Shown here: one piece after another, positions 8,196-16,517 of the stretch | Numbering within the stretch: the stretch's first letter is position 1 | How the letters are laid out: every line of letters begins with the position of its first letter | Assembly (NCBI GenBank): GCA_900541885.1 | Contig: UQKW01000004.1 | Span: forward strand, 61,980-125,979 | From: an uncultured Collinsella sp. | Lineage (GTDB): Bacteria; Actinomycetota; Coriobacteriia; Coriobacteriales; Coriobacteriaceae | DNA length: 64,000 bases | Reading direction: 5' to 3' | Made by a program: the position numbers and the translations under genes | The notes under the pieces: generated by a model | What the model saw: only the letters and a program-made list of their open reading frames with translations | Told to the model about the DNA's origin: nothing | Database searches by the model: none

Positions 8196-9170
8196 TTGGA
8201 TATCATTGAGCTTCTAAAATCTGCCTTCATGGGCCTGGTCGAGGGCATCACCGAATGGCTGCCTGTTTCGTCGACCGGTCACATGATCTTGGTGGACGAG
8301 TTCGTCAAGATGAACGTGAGCGAGACGTTCTGGAATATGTTCCTGGTCGTGATTCAGCTTGGCGCCATTTTGGCCGTCTGCGTTTTGTTCTTCTACGACC
8401 TCAACCCGTTTTCTCCCAGCAAGGGCAAGGAGGGCCGTCGCGACACCTGGGTGCTATGGGGCAAGATTGTGCTCGGCTGCATTCCCGCCGCGGCGATCGG
8501 TCTGCCGCTTAACGACTGGATGGAGGAGCATTTCTACAATGCTCCCGTCGTGGCGTTGGCGCTCATTGTGTACGGCGTGCTGTTTATCGTGATCGAGAAC
8601 TGGCGCGCGAACAAGCGCGACCAGGCTGCTCTTGCCGGTTCGTTTGGTTCGCGTGCTGTGGTGGCGGGCGGACGTCCCGCCGGTGCGCATTTTGCCGCGC
8701 CCGCTGCGACTGCCGCCGCAGACGATGACGATAGCTTGGACTTTGGCTCCATCACTACGCTCGAGGATCTGAGCTGGAAGACCGCGCTGGGTATCGGTTG
8801 CTTCCAGGTGCTTTCGCTGATTCCGGGCACATCGCGCTCCGGCTCCACGATCATCGGCGGCCTGCTTTTGGGCTGCACGCGCTCGGTGGCGTCTAAGTTC
8901 ACGTTCTTCCTGGCCATCCCTGTCATGTTTGGCGCGAGTGCGCTCAAGCTGGTCAAGTACTTCATCAAGGGCGGCACGTTCGGCACCAACGAGATCGCCA
9001 TCTTGGGCGTGGGCTGCGTCGTCGCCTTTGTGGTGTCGCTCATTGCCATCAAGTGGCTTATGGGCTTCGTTCGCCGTCACGACTTCAAGTGCTTCGGCGT
9101 CTACCGCATCATCCTGGGCATCGTGGTGCTCGCGTACTTCTTCGTTCTGGAGCCTATGCTCGGCCTGTAA
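8196..9170 (+). CDS. uppP: Undecaprenyl-diphosphatase UppP (BacA)
   Basis: UppP dephosphorylates undecaprenyl pyrophosphate at the membrane, recycling the carrier lipid for peptidoglycan and giving bacitracin resistance. Both active-site segments are present: EGITEWLPVSSTGH at residues 16-29 and PGTSRSGST at about residue 210. The rest is a string of hydrophobic helices. I chose the TTG at 8196 (LDIIELL...) because GAGGGGG lies 5 bp upstream; the frame is open further upstream but is not protein-like. Residues about 143-190 form an Ala/Gly-rich then acidic insert (ADDDDSLDFGS) that most UppP proteins lack. Confidence 0.93.
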   Translation: MDIIELLKSAFMGLVEGITEWLPVSSTGHMILVDEFVKMNVSETFWNMFLVVIQLGAILAVCVLFFYDLNPFSPSKGKEGRRDTWVLWGKIVLGCIPAAAIGLPLNDWMEEHFYNAPVVALALIVYGVLFIVIENWRANKRDQAALAGSFGSRAVVAGGRPAGAHFAAPAATAAADDDDSLDFGSITTLEDLSWKTALGIGCFQVLSLIPGTSRSGSTIIGGLLLGCTRSVASKFTFFLAIPVMFGASALKLVKYFIKGGTFGTNEIAILGVGCVVAFVVSLIAIKWLMGFVRRHDFKCFGVYRIILGIVVLAYFFVLEPMLGL

Positions 9171-9226
9171 CTTGGTTGACGCTGCGCGGCGGCCATGACA
9201 TCGGCGGTTTCGTGATTGTCAATAGA

Positions 9227-9259
9227 TTGGTGCAAAGTAACCTGAACCCATTGCGCCAA
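9227..9259. repeat. TTGGTGCAA hairpin repeat, copy 1
   Basis: TTGGTGCAA at 9227-9235 faces TTGCGCCAA at 9251-9259 around AGTAACCTGAACCCA. It is the reverse complement of the copy at 21578-21610 with three or four changes. Confidence 0.5.
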
Positions 9260-9398
9260 ATCCGCTGGGGCGCGCCTGACGGTGACGCACGGAGTCGTGG
9301 TGTGATTTGCGTCGGTGTCCGCGCGGCTCGGTATACTGGTACGGCTCAAACTATGGCGCTGCCCGCAGGCGCGCCGTCCGTCAGATGAGGAGTCGCCC

Positions 9399-12299
9399 AT
9401 GACCCAGCCCTTGCCCTGGGAAAAGAACGCCGCGGTACCCGTGCCGCCCGCGCCGGAACCCGTGCCACTCGATGCATACACCGCCCCCGCTGCGCCGGAG
9501 CCCGAGCTCGTTCCGCTCGACATCTACGACGCTCCCGCGCCGGCGCCCAAGCCCGCCAAGCCGCTCGTCGACATCGACAGCCTTAATCCCGCCCAGCGCG
9601 AGGCGGTCCTGTCCACCGAGGGCCCGTTGCTGGTGCTCGCCGGCGCCGGCTCGGGCAAGACCCGCGTCTTGACCTTCCGTATCGCACATATGCTCGGCGA
9701 CCTGGGTGTTAAGCCTTGGCAGGTTCTTGCCATTACGTTTACCAACAAGGCTGCGGCAGAGATGCGCGAGCGTCTGACGGCACTCATCCCCAGCGGCACC
9801 CGTGGCATGTGGGTGTGCACCTTCCATGCCATGTGCGTGCGCATGCTGCGCGAGGACGCCGATCTGCTGGGCTACACCGGCCAGTTCACCATCTACGATG
9901 ACGATGACTCAAAGCGCATGGTGCGTGACATTATGCAGGCGCTCGGCATCGAGCAAAAGCAGTTCCCCATCAACATGATCCGCAGCAAGATCAGCTCGGC
10001 CAAAAACGCCATGATCGGCCCCGAGGACATGCTCAAGAGCGCCGATAGCCCCAATGACAAAAAGGCCGCGCAGGTCTACCTGGAGCTGGAGCGCCGCCTG
10101 CGCGCCGCCAACGCGATGGACTTCGACGACCTGCTCGTGCGCACGCTCGAGCTGCTGCGCACCCGCCCCGAGGTGCTCGACAAGTATCAAGAGCGCTTCC
10201 GCTACATTAGCGTCGACGAGTATCAGGACACCAACCACGTCCAGTACGAGATCGCCAACCTGCTGGCCGCCAAGTACCAAAACTTCATGGTTGTGGGCGA
10301 CGACGACCAGTCCATTTATAGCTGGCGTGGCGCCGACATCACCAATATCCTGGACTTTGAGAAGGACTTTAAAAACTGCAAGACCGTCAAGCTGGAGCAG
10401 AACTATCGCTCCACGGGTCACATCCTGAGCGCCGCCAATGCCGTTGTTCGCCACAACTCGCAGCGCAAGGACAAGCGCCTGTTTACGGCCGAGGGCGATG
10501 GCGAGAAGATCCAGGCCTTCCAGGCAAGCGATGAGCGCGACGAGGGCCGCTGGATTGCCGGCGAGATCGAGAAGCTACACGCCAAGGGCACGAGTTACGA
10601 CGACATCGCCGTGTTCTATCGCACCAACGCCCAGTCGCGTATTCTCGAAGATATGTTCCTGCGCGCGGGCGTGCCCTACAAGATCGTGGGCGGCACGCGA
10701 TTCTTCGACCGTGCCGAGATCCGCGACGTCATGGCCTACCTCAAGATGATCGTGAACCCGGCCGACGAGATGAGCGTCAAGCGCGTCATCAACACACCTC
10801 GCCGCGGCATCGGTTCCACCTCGATCCAAAAGATCGAGCAGCTGGCACGCGACAACCGCTGCTCGTTCTTCCAGGCTTGCGAGATCGCGTGCGCCGAGAC
10901 CGGCATGTTTAGCGCCAAGGTGCGCAACGGCCTGTCGAGCTTTGTGTCGCTGGTGCGCGAGGGCCGCCGCATGGACGGCGAGCTCAAGGACGTCGTCGAG
11001 ATGATTGTCGATAAGACGGGCCTACTGCAGGCGTTTCGCGCCGAGGGCACCATGGAGTCCGAGAGCCGCGCCGAGAACATCCAGGAATTCCTGGGCGTCG
11101 CTGCCGAATTTGAGGAGACGCACGAGGATATCGAGGGTACGCTCGAGAGCTTGGAAGAGCTGCGCGCAGCCGGTGTTGCCGACGTGCCTGCCGGCGCCGA
11201 GCCCGAGCCCGTCGTGGTGAGCGCGCCTGCGCCCGAACCGGGGCCATCTGCCCCGGCATCCTCGTTTGAGGCACTTGTCGGCGCGCGCGATGCCGCAGGT
11301 TCCAATCCGCTCGATAGCCTAGCCGCCCCGGCGCTCTCACCGCAGGATGCCCTGGCCGCCGCCATCGCGGGCAACGCGTATGCCGCGCCGACGGAGCTGC
11401 CGGCGGGTGCCGTGCATGCCGACGAGATTGAGCGCACCTACGGTCCGCTCACCTGTAAGGCGCTGCCGGCACTCATGGAGTGGCTGGCCCTGCGCTCCGA
11501 CTTGGATTCCCTGGCCGGCGAGACGCATGCCATTACCATGATGACCATCCACTCCGCCAAGGGCCTGGAGTTCCCGGCGGTGTTCGTGGCCGGCATGGAG
11601 GAGGGTATCTTCCCGCACGTGCACGACTTTGGCGGCAGCGATGACCCGGGTAAGCTTGAGGAGGAGCGTCGCCTGGCCTACGTCGCCATCACGCGCGCCC
11701 GCAAGCGCCTGTTCCTGACCTATGCGGCCACGCGTCGCACCTACGGCTCGACCTCTGCCAACCCGCGCTCGCGCTTCCTCAATGAGATTCCGTTTGAGGA
11801 TATCGAGTTTAGCGGTATCGGTTCTGCCGGTTTTGAAGGCACGGGCTGGGAGAAGCGCGGCGACCGTCACGGCACCTTTGGCTCGGGCATGGGTTCGGAT
11901 ATGTATGGCGGCAAGGTGTTTGGCTCGCATACGCGCTCGACCGGCGGTTCCGGTTCGCGCGGTGGATCGAGCTTTGACGATTTCTTTGGCGGCAGCAGCT
12001 ACGGGACCGAGCGCCATCGTGGGGTCTCGCCCGACGCCGGCCGTGTTGCCTCGACCTTTGGCTCGGGCGCGCCGCGAGCCAAAAAGCCGTCGTCCAAGGT
12101 GTCCCCGACGGTGGAGCGCAAGGTCGATCGCGCCAGCGCATCGCAGGACTTTGCCGCGGGCGATACCGTGAGCCATAAGACCTTTGGCACGGGTACCGTG
12201 ATCTCGGTCGCCGGAGACATGATCGAGGTCCAGTTCGAAAAGACCGGCCAGACCAAAAAGCTCATGAAGGGATTCGCTCCGATCGTCAAGCTGTCATAA
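9399..12299 (+). CDS. pcrA: ATP-dependent DNA helicase PcrA/UvrD
   Basis: A superfamily 1A helicase that unwinds DNA 3' to 5' in nucleotide excision repair and clears RecA or stalled polymerase. Visible motifs in order: Q-motif LNPAQREAVL (residue 62), Walker A AGAGSGKT (81-88), motif II VDEYQDTN (about 271), motif III GDDDQSIYSWRG (about 300), motif IV QNYRST, motif V TIHSAKGLEF (about 715) and motif VI LAYVAITRARKRL (about 760). The C-terminus has the Tudor-like PcrA domain (GDTVSHKTFGTGTVISV). Odd parts are a Pro/Ala-rich 55-residue N-terminal extension, an Ala/Pro-rich insert at about 591-673 and a Gly/Ser-rich linker at about 810-905. ATG 9399 has GAGGAG 6 bp upstream. Confidence 0.96.
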   Translation: MTQPLPWEKNAAVPVPPAPEPVPLDAYTAPAAPEPELVPLDIYDAPAPAPKPAKPLVDIDSLNPAQREAVLSTEGPLLVLAGAGSGKTRVLTFRIAHMLGDLGVKPWQVLAITFTNKAAAEMRERLTALIPSGTRGMWVCTFHAMCVRMLREDADLLGYTGQFTIYDDDDSKRMVRDIMQALGIEQKQFPINMIRSKISSAKNAMIGPEDMLKSADSPNDKKAAQVYLELERRLRAANAMDFDDLLVRTLELLRTRPEVLDKYQERFRYISVDEYQDTNHVQYEIANLLAAKYQNFMVVGDDDQSIYSWRGADITNILDFEKDFKNCKTVKLEQNYRSTGHILSAANAVVRHNSQRKDKRLFTAEGDGEKIQAFQASDERDEGRWIAGEIEKLHAKGTSYDDIAVFYRTNAQSRILEDMFLRAGVPYKIVGGTRFFDRAEIRDVMAYLKMIVNPADEMSVKRVINTPRRGIGSTSIQKIEQLARDNRCSFFQACEIACAETGMFSAKVRNGLSSFVSLVREGRRMDGELKDVVEMIVDKTGLLQAFRAEGTMESESRAENIQEFLGVAAEFEETHEDIEGTLESLEELRAAGVADVPAGAEPEPVVVSAPAPEPGPSAPASSFEALVGARDAAGSNPLDSLAAPALSPQDALAAAIAGNAYAAPTELPAGAVHADEIERTYGPLTCKALPALMEWLALRSDLDSLAGETHAITMMTIHSAKGLEFPAVFVAGMEEGIFPHVHDFGGSDDPGKLEEERRLAYVAITRARKRLFLTYAATRRTYGSTSANPRSRFLNEIPFEDIEFSGIGSAGFEGTGWEKRGDRHGTFGSGMGSDMYGGKVFGSHTRSTGGSGSRGGSSFDDFFGGSSYGTERHRGVSPDAGRVASTFGSGAPRAKKPSSKVSPTVERKVDRASASQDFAAGDTVSHKTFGTGTVISVAGDMIEVQFEKTGQTKKLMKGFAPIVKLS

Positions 12300-12306
12300 T
12301 CCCGGC

Positions 12307-12435
12307 GGACCTGGGCGGGCGTATGGGGCAACATCGCCTGCTCGGGCAGTCCTGCTCGCACGGAGAGCACATCAAGTGCTCTCCGGCTCGTGCGGAACTC
12401 GCGATCGATGTTGCCCCATACGCCCGCCCAGGTCC
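12307..12435 (+). repeat. Conserved-core element E1: 30-bp perfect stem around a 69-nt core
   Basis: The 5' arm (12307-12336, begins GGACCTGGGCGGG) and 3' arm (12406-12435) are perfectly complementary over 30 bp. They enclose a 69-nt core (12337-12405, begins CCTGCTCGGGCAG, ends GAACTCGCGAT) with an internal hairpin GGAGAGCAC-ATCAA-GTGCTCTCC. The core recurs in inverted orientation at 14566-14634 with three changes, but the arms there are unrelated. It starts 7 bp after the pcrA stop and would be transcribed as the pcrA 3' end. There is no T run, so it is not an ordinary terminator; a terminator follows at 12452. Confidence 0.85.
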
Positions 12436-12451
12436 TTAGATAACGTTGCTT

Positions 12452-12481
12452 GCGAACGTCGCTTTGCCCGTTCGCTTTTTG
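12452..12481 (+). terminator. Intrinsic terminator downstream of pcrA and E1
   Basis: GCGAACG (12452-12458) pairs with CGTTCGC (12469-12475), followed by TTTTT. Confidence 0.75.
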
Positions 12482-12520
12482 GTCTGGAGGGCCGGGTGGG
12501 CTGAATACTTAGACATGGCA

Positions 12521-12570
12521 AGGGGCTCCCCCGTTAAAGAACGGGGGAGCCCCTTGTTGCGTTTTGAATG
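12521..12570 (+). terminator. Terminator-like direct repeat DR1
   Basis: GGGGCTCCCCCGTT (12522-12535) pairs perfectly with AACGGGGGAGCCCC (12540-12553), followed by TTGTTGCGTTTT. An about 50-bp near copy in the same orientation lies at 14468-14518, so the two copies bracket the AbiE-like gene pair. Confidence 0.75.
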
Positions 12571-12589
12571 GTGCGCTTGGCTTTGATGA

Positions 12590-12617
12590 TTGATGATTTT
12601 ATACGATTCAGTATAAT
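12590..12617 (+). promoter_or_regulatory. Promoter and operator of the AbiE-like module
   Basis: TTGATG (12590-12595) and TATAAT (12612-12617) are 16 bp apart. The inverted repeat TTATAC (12599-12604) N6 GTATAA (12611-12616) covers the spacer and the -10 box, as expected for autorepression by an AbiEi-type regulator. Confidence 0.6.
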
Positions 12618-12664
12618 TTCAGATAGACGCTAAAATGTAACCGAAATGAAAACGGTGATTGTAC

Positions 12665-13687
12665 ATGCTGATAAACTGCCTCCCAAAAAGACTCTTCTCT
12701 TTAGAGCTCGCTATCGACCCGGAGCCAGTTGAGATGCAGATTCCTCGCATGTATCTTGAGCGGTATTCGCTTCGCTTGGCACGGCTCGGCATGTCTAAAC
12801 AGGGCCGTTTTATTGTTGCGGAACCAAAGGAACCGCCCAGTGTCATTTCGGCGCGAAATCTCGTCAGTGCGGTGCGCAAGTTAGATGTTCACCCGGTGGT
12901 AATTTGCTGGGATGCTATGGATTTAGGTTTTATGCGCGCGCTTTCTTCGGAGGGAATCGCATATATCCGAGATGAGCGAAATGCGTTCCTGCCGTTTATC
13001 GGAGCCGTTATTTCCGATGAGGTGCTGGGTGCTTCTCCCGCTGCTCCGCTTTCGCCCCAATCTCAACGAATCGTCCTAAATCTCATTGCGGGACGATGGG
13101 TTGACTGCTCCGCCGGCGACCTAGCGCGTCTGTGTGGCAAAAGCGCGGCAAGCGTCAGCGGCTATCTTTCGGAAATCGCCGCTATAGCTCCTGGGTTGAT
13201 TATGCGGGACGGCAAAAAGCGTATATTGTGCGACGCCGGGCTGTCGACCGAGACGTTGCTAGATGGGTTTGAGGACTATCTTCGCACGCCAGTTTTAGAG
13301 CGAATCCGGCTCAAGAAGGTTATCGAGAGAACAGAGCTACGTGCCGTTGATGCGCTGCTTTCCGGTGTGTCTGCCCTTAGCTATATGTCCGACCTTGCCC
13401 ATGAAGACTCTGCTCCAACCATTGCTCTCGAAAAATATCAGCTAGAGGCCTTGAAAGAGCATATGGGCGACAGATGGCTGGAGGCTCAGTGGTACGAACC
13501 GGCGGCAGTTGTGATTGAGGTCTGGTCGTATCCCGTGGACGCGCCGTCCGATATTAGTTTTGACGCGACGGGTTTGCAGTGTGTCGACCCGTTTTCCTTA
13601 TACGTTGCTTGCGCAAAAGCAGATTACAAAGAAGATCGTCTGCTCGACGCGGTCGAACAGCTCAGGAGGACGATATGTCAAAAGTGA
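12665..13687 (+). CDS. HTH protein, putative antitoxin partner of an AbiE-like system
   Basis: A protein of about 340 residues that I do not recognise as a named family. A helix-turn-helix is visible at about residues 145-165 (SAGDLARLCGKSAASVSGYLSEI). The N-terminal part has a strand/helix pattern (SAVRKLDVHPVVICWDAMDLGFM) and the C-terminal part may be a separate alpha/beta domain. It overlaps the downstream nucleotidyltransferase by 13 bp, and the promoter palindrome upstream suits a self-repressing antitoxin as in type IV AbiEi/AbiEii modules. ATG 12665 was taken; a TTG at 12659 is also possible. The A+T content is higher than in flanking pcrA and manA, suggesting transfer. Confidence 0.72.
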   Translation: MLINCLPKRLFSLELAIDPEPVEMQIPRMYLERYSLRLARLGMSKQGRFIVAEPKEPPSVISARNLVSAVRKLDVHPVVICWDAMDLGFMRALSSEGIAYIRDERNAFLPFIGAVISDEVLGASPAAPLSPQSQRIVLNLIAGRWVDCSAGDLARLCGKSAASVSGYLSEIAAIAPGLIMRDGKKRILCDAGLSTETLLDGFEDYLRTPVLERIRLKKVIERTELRAVDALLSGVSALSYMSDLAHEDSAPTIALEKYQLEALKEHMGDRWLEAQWYEPAAVVIEVWSYPVDAPSDISFDATGLQCVDPFSLYVACAKADYKEDRLLDAVEQLRRTICQK

Positions 13688-14442
13688 GGGGAATAGAGCG
13701 ATTTGCCGATGCCATGAGCGGCTGTAAAGGCGGTTACGTCCTTATTGGTGGAGGGGCCTGCAGCGTTCTATTTGACAATGAGGGCGATTCGTTTAGAGCT
13801 ACTGAAGACTTGGATATCGTCGTAATTGTTGATGGGGAAGGCGTTGAATTCGCCACTGCATTGTGGGCATTTATCAAAGCTGTCGGATATGAGACTGGGA
13901 AGGTCGGCGATGGAAAGTGCACTTACTATCGGTTCTGTTTGCCCGAAGGATCAAGGCAAGTCCTAGACTATCCCGGCCAAATTGAGCTATTCGCCCGACA
14001 TCCTGATTTTGTGCTCGAAGATGAAACGAGCGAAGTGGCACCTCTTTCCTTTGACGGGGCCGTATCAAGTCTTTCGGCAATTATTCTCGACGATGGCTAC
14101 TACGAATTTATTCGCGACAACGCAACGAACGTAGAGGGCATTACGTTGCTCGATGCGCTCCATATCATTCCCCTCAAGATGCGTGCACACATTGATATCA
14201 ATAGGAGCTATGAAGAAGGGCGCCATTGCAACGATAAAGATCGACGAAAGCATCGCTCGGATATTGTTCGACTTGCGGGTTTGTTGCCGCCTTCGGCTCG
14301 CTTGGAGCTAATAGAGCAAATGAGGGCTGACGCCGGAGACTTCTTTGCGGACTTTTCTTCTTATGTAAATCGGCAGACCGATCGTAAAGAGAGAGCGCGT
14401 CTTCAGGACACATTATCGTTTCTCGAAAAGGTCTACCTATAG
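13675..14442 (+). CDS. Nucleotidyltransferase-fold protein, AbiEii-like putative toxin
   Basis: A 255-residue protein with the nucleotidyltransferase signature GGGACSVLF...RATEDLDIVV at about residues 22-50: the Gly-rich turn, the Arg-x-Thr and the DLD metal-binding pair. The C-terminal segment LKMRAHIDINRSYEEG...KDRRKHRSDIVRLAGLL matches the helix-rich second half of AbiEii-type proteins in pattern. Such enzymes block growth by modifying tRNA or other targets with nucleotides. AGGAGG precedes ATG 13675 by 5 bp. Translation is coupled to the upstream HTH gene. The assignment rests on motif and gene order, not on a close match. Confidence 0.78.
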   Translation: MSKVRGIERFADAMSGCKGGYVLIGGGACSVLFDNEGDSFRATEDLDIVVIVDGEGVEFATALWAFIKAVGYETGKVGDGKCTYYRFCLPEGSRQVLDYPGQIELFARHPDFVLEDETSEVAPLSFDGAVSSLSAIILDDGYYEFIRDNATNVEGITLLDALHIIPLKMRAHIDINRSYEEGRHCNDKDRRKHRSDIVRLAGLLPPSARLELIEQMRADAGDFFADFSSYVNRQTDRKERARLQDTLSFLEKVYL

Positions 14443-14467
14443 GCACCTTGATTCGTTATGTATGGTG

Positions 14468-14518
14468 AGGGGCTCTCCCGTTTGATGAGCGGGGGAGCCC
14501 CTTGTTGCTTTTTGATTG
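14468..14518 (+). terminator. Terminator-like direct repeat DR2
   Basis: GGGGCTCTCCCG (14469-14480) pairs with CGGGGGAGCCCC (14490-14501) with one G.T pair, followed by TTGTTGCTTTTT. It is a near copy of 12521-12570, lies 26 bases after the toxin stop codon and ends the AbiE-like transcript. Confidence 0.75.
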
Positions 14519-14534
14519 TCGTAACTAGCCAGAG

Positions 14535-14665
14535 GCTCGCCGGGACGGGACGCGGGGTTTGGTCGATCGCGAGTTCCGCACGAGCCGGAGAGCACTTAAT
14601 GTGCTCTCCGCGCGAGCAGGACTGTCCGAGCAGGCGACCAAACCCCGCGCCCCGTCCCGGCGAGC
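14535..14665 (-). repeat. Conserved-core element E2: 31-bp stem around the same 69-nt core
   Basis: Read on the minus strand, a 31-nt 5' arm (14665-14635, begins GCTCGCCGGGACGGG) pairs with a 31-nt 3' arm (14565-14535). The only non-Watson-Crick pair would be G.U in minus-strand RNA but A.C in plus-strand RNA. The core (14634-14566) equals that of E1 in 66 of 69 positions, while the arms are unrelated to those of E1. It begins 17 bases after the manA stop codon, so, as with E1, it is the 3' end of a housekeeping transcript. Confidence 0.85.
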
Positions 14666-14682
14666 GCTTGGGGACCGGTGGC

Positions 14683-15615
14683 CTACAGGTGGCTGATGAT
14701 CAGTTCCATCTTGCCTTCGAGGTCGATGGAGCTGACGGTGCTCGGGGCCAGCAGGTGGCTTCCCTTGTGGACGGGGTCGCCGCAGACGGTGCCTTCGCCG
14801 TCGATGACCGAAAGGCACATGAAGGGCCAGCGCTGGTCGAGGGTCTTGCTGCCGTTAACGCGCACGCGATCGACGGTGTAGCAGGGGCAAGACTCGAGCT
14901 CGGTCACGCCGTCGACCTCGGGCGCGGTCACGGTGCCGTCGGTCGGAGCCTGAGCATCAAAGTTTATGCAGTCGAGGCTCTGCTCAATGTGCAGGGGACG
15001 CAGCTTGCCGTCGGTGCCGGGGCGGTCGTAGTCGTACAGGCGATACGTCACGTCGCACGACTGCTGCGTTTCCAAAATGAGCGTGCCGGCCTTGATGGCG
15101 TGAACGGTACCGGAATCAATCTGGAAAAAGTCGCCCTTGTGGATCGGTACTACGTTGAGCATGTCGTCCCAGCGGCCGTCCTTGATCATCTGTGCGGCCT
15201 CGGTGCGGTCTTTAGCGCGCTGGCCGACGATGATCGTGGCGCCGGGCTCGCAATCCAGCACGTACCAACACTCGGTTTTACCCAGGCTGCCGTTCTCGTG
15301 CTCGGCGGCGTACTCGTCGTTGGGATGAATCTGGATCGAAAGGTCGTCCTTGGCGTCCAGAATCTTAATGAGCAGCGGGAACTCCTTGCCCTCGCAATTG
15401 CCAAAAAGTTCACGGTGCTCGGCCCACAGCCACGACAGCGTGTGGCCGGCGTACGGTCCCTCAGCAATCTGGCAGTCGCCGTTGGGATGGGCCGAGATAG
15501 CCCAGAACTCACCGATGGGACCTTCGGGAATGTCGTAACCAAATACGGTTTCGAGCTGGCGGCCACCCCAGATCTTCTTGCGGAAGAACGGCGTCAGTTT
15601 AATCAAATCGGACAT
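14683..15615 (-). CDS. manA: Mannose-6-phosphate isomerase, class I
   Basis: ManA interconverts mannose-6-phosphate and fructose-6-phosphate and depends on zinc. The 310 residues correspond to the short class found in Firmicutes and Actinobacteria. The zinc site is visible in IQIHPNDEYAAEHE, and the catalytic-cupin segment in DSGTVHAIKAGTLILETQQ. The N-terminal KKIWGG motif is typical. I took the second ATG (15615), 7 bp from GGAGG, instead of the first at 15621, which sits against the ribosome site. Mannose-6-phosphate could come from the PTS genes nearby. Confidence 0.94.
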   Translation of the reverse strand: MSDLIKLTPFFRKKIWGGRQLETVFGYDIPEGPIGEFWAISAHPNGDCQIAEGPYAGHTLSWLWAEHRELFGNCEGKEFPLLIKILDAKDDLSIQIHPNDEYAAEHENGSLGKTECWYVLDCEPGATIIVGQRAKDRTEAAQMIKDGRWDDMLNVVPIHKGDFFQIDSGTVHAIKAGTLILETQQSCDVTYRLYDYDRPGTDGKLRPLHIEQSLDCINFDAQAPTDGTVTAPEVDGVTELESCPCYTVDRVRVNGSKTLDQRWPFMCLSVIDGEGTVCGDPVHKGSHLLAPSTVSSIDLEGKMELIISHL

Positions 15616-15689
15616 ATTCATACCTCCATTGTGTTGCGCGGGCGCTGCGCAAAGCAGCGCAAAACGAGCGCCCGCATGACTACAAAAAC

Positions 15690-16409
15690 CTACGCTAACG
15701 TTACATTGTGCAACTCAAAGCGGTCGCCAACGTTGCGCGAGGTCGAATACTCAAAGGCGGCGCCGCTGTCCAAAAAGCCAATCTGGGTGAGCTCGAGCAG
15801 GGGAGAGCCAGGTTTGGTGTCCAGACGCTCGGCTTCTTCCTCGGTTGCTGCCACGGCTCGAATGGTACGGTGAAAGCTCGAAATCTTCAGGCCACATTGC
15901 TCTCGGATGAAGCGGTAGAGCGATCCGTACAGGTCCTTCTTTTTCAGCCCCGGAATCAGCTCGAGGGGCATGTAGGTGTACTCGATAACGATGGGCTTCT
16001 CATCGGCCTGACGCACGCGCACGACGTGATAGGCAAAGTCATCCTCGGCAATTCCCAGCTGGGCTGCGATGTCCGCCGGTGGATTAACGATCGAGAAATC
16101 GTAGACCACCGAGGTCACCTTCTCCCCGCGGTGCTCATACGAAAAACCTTGGGCACGGTCGTTTTTGCCCTGGAAAAACGCCTGGCCGGGAAGTCCCGCC
16201 GTATCCTTAACGTAGGTACCCGATCCGCGCCGGCTGGTAATAAGGCCTTCCTCGGTGATTTGTTCAATAGCTCGTTTGACGGTGATTTTGGAAACGCTAT
16301 AGAGCTCGCAGAACTCAACGACGGTGGGAAGCTTGTCGCCCGGTTTAAGAGCGCCATCCTCAATACTCCGACGAATATCTGCAGCTATCGCCTCGTATTT
16401 GGGAATCAT
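15690..16409 (-). CDS. GntR-family (HutC-type) transcriptional regulator
   Basis: A 239-residue repressor type: an N-terminal winged HTH (residues 1-70, YEAIAADIRRSIEDGALKPGDKLPT...SKITVKRAIEQI) followed by a UTRA effector domain (about 95-235) that usually binds a sugar phosphate. It is divergent from the beta-glucosidase/PTS genes and most likely controls them. AGGAGG lies 5 bp upstream of ATG 16409. The intergenic region contains the imperfect palindrome CCCTCAACAGGG as a possible operator. Confidence 0.88.
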   Translation of the reverse strand: MIPKYEAIAADIRRSIEDGALKPGDKLPTVVEFCELYSVSKITVKRAIEQITEEGLITSRRGSGTYVKDTAGLPGQAFFQGKNDRAQGFSYEHRGEKVTSVVYDFSIVNPPADIAAQLGIAEDDFAYHVVRVRQADEKPIVIEYTYMPLELIPGLKKKDLYGSLYRFIREQCGLKISSFHRTIRAVAATEEEAERLDTKPGSPLLELTQIGFLDSGAAFEYSTSRNVGDRFELHNVTLA

Positions 16410-16517
16410 GGAACCTCCTTTCCGACATATATGAAAACAAAAGTAAGTATAACCCTCAACAGGGTACCCATATTACTTTTATCTAAGAAGTTCGAGAAAG
16501 AAAAAAGAAAAAGACGC

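Noticed and set aside
12307..12435. E1 as a simple terminator of pcrA
   Set aside because: The stem is far longer than usual, has a conserved 69-nt core shared with E2, and no T run follows; a normal terminator lies just downstream.
16447..16474. A firm operator call for the GntR regulator between gntR and the GH1 gene
   Set aside because: CCCTCAACAGGG and the neighbouring GGTACC are weak palindromes without a second copy in the window, so I mention them only in the regulator entry.
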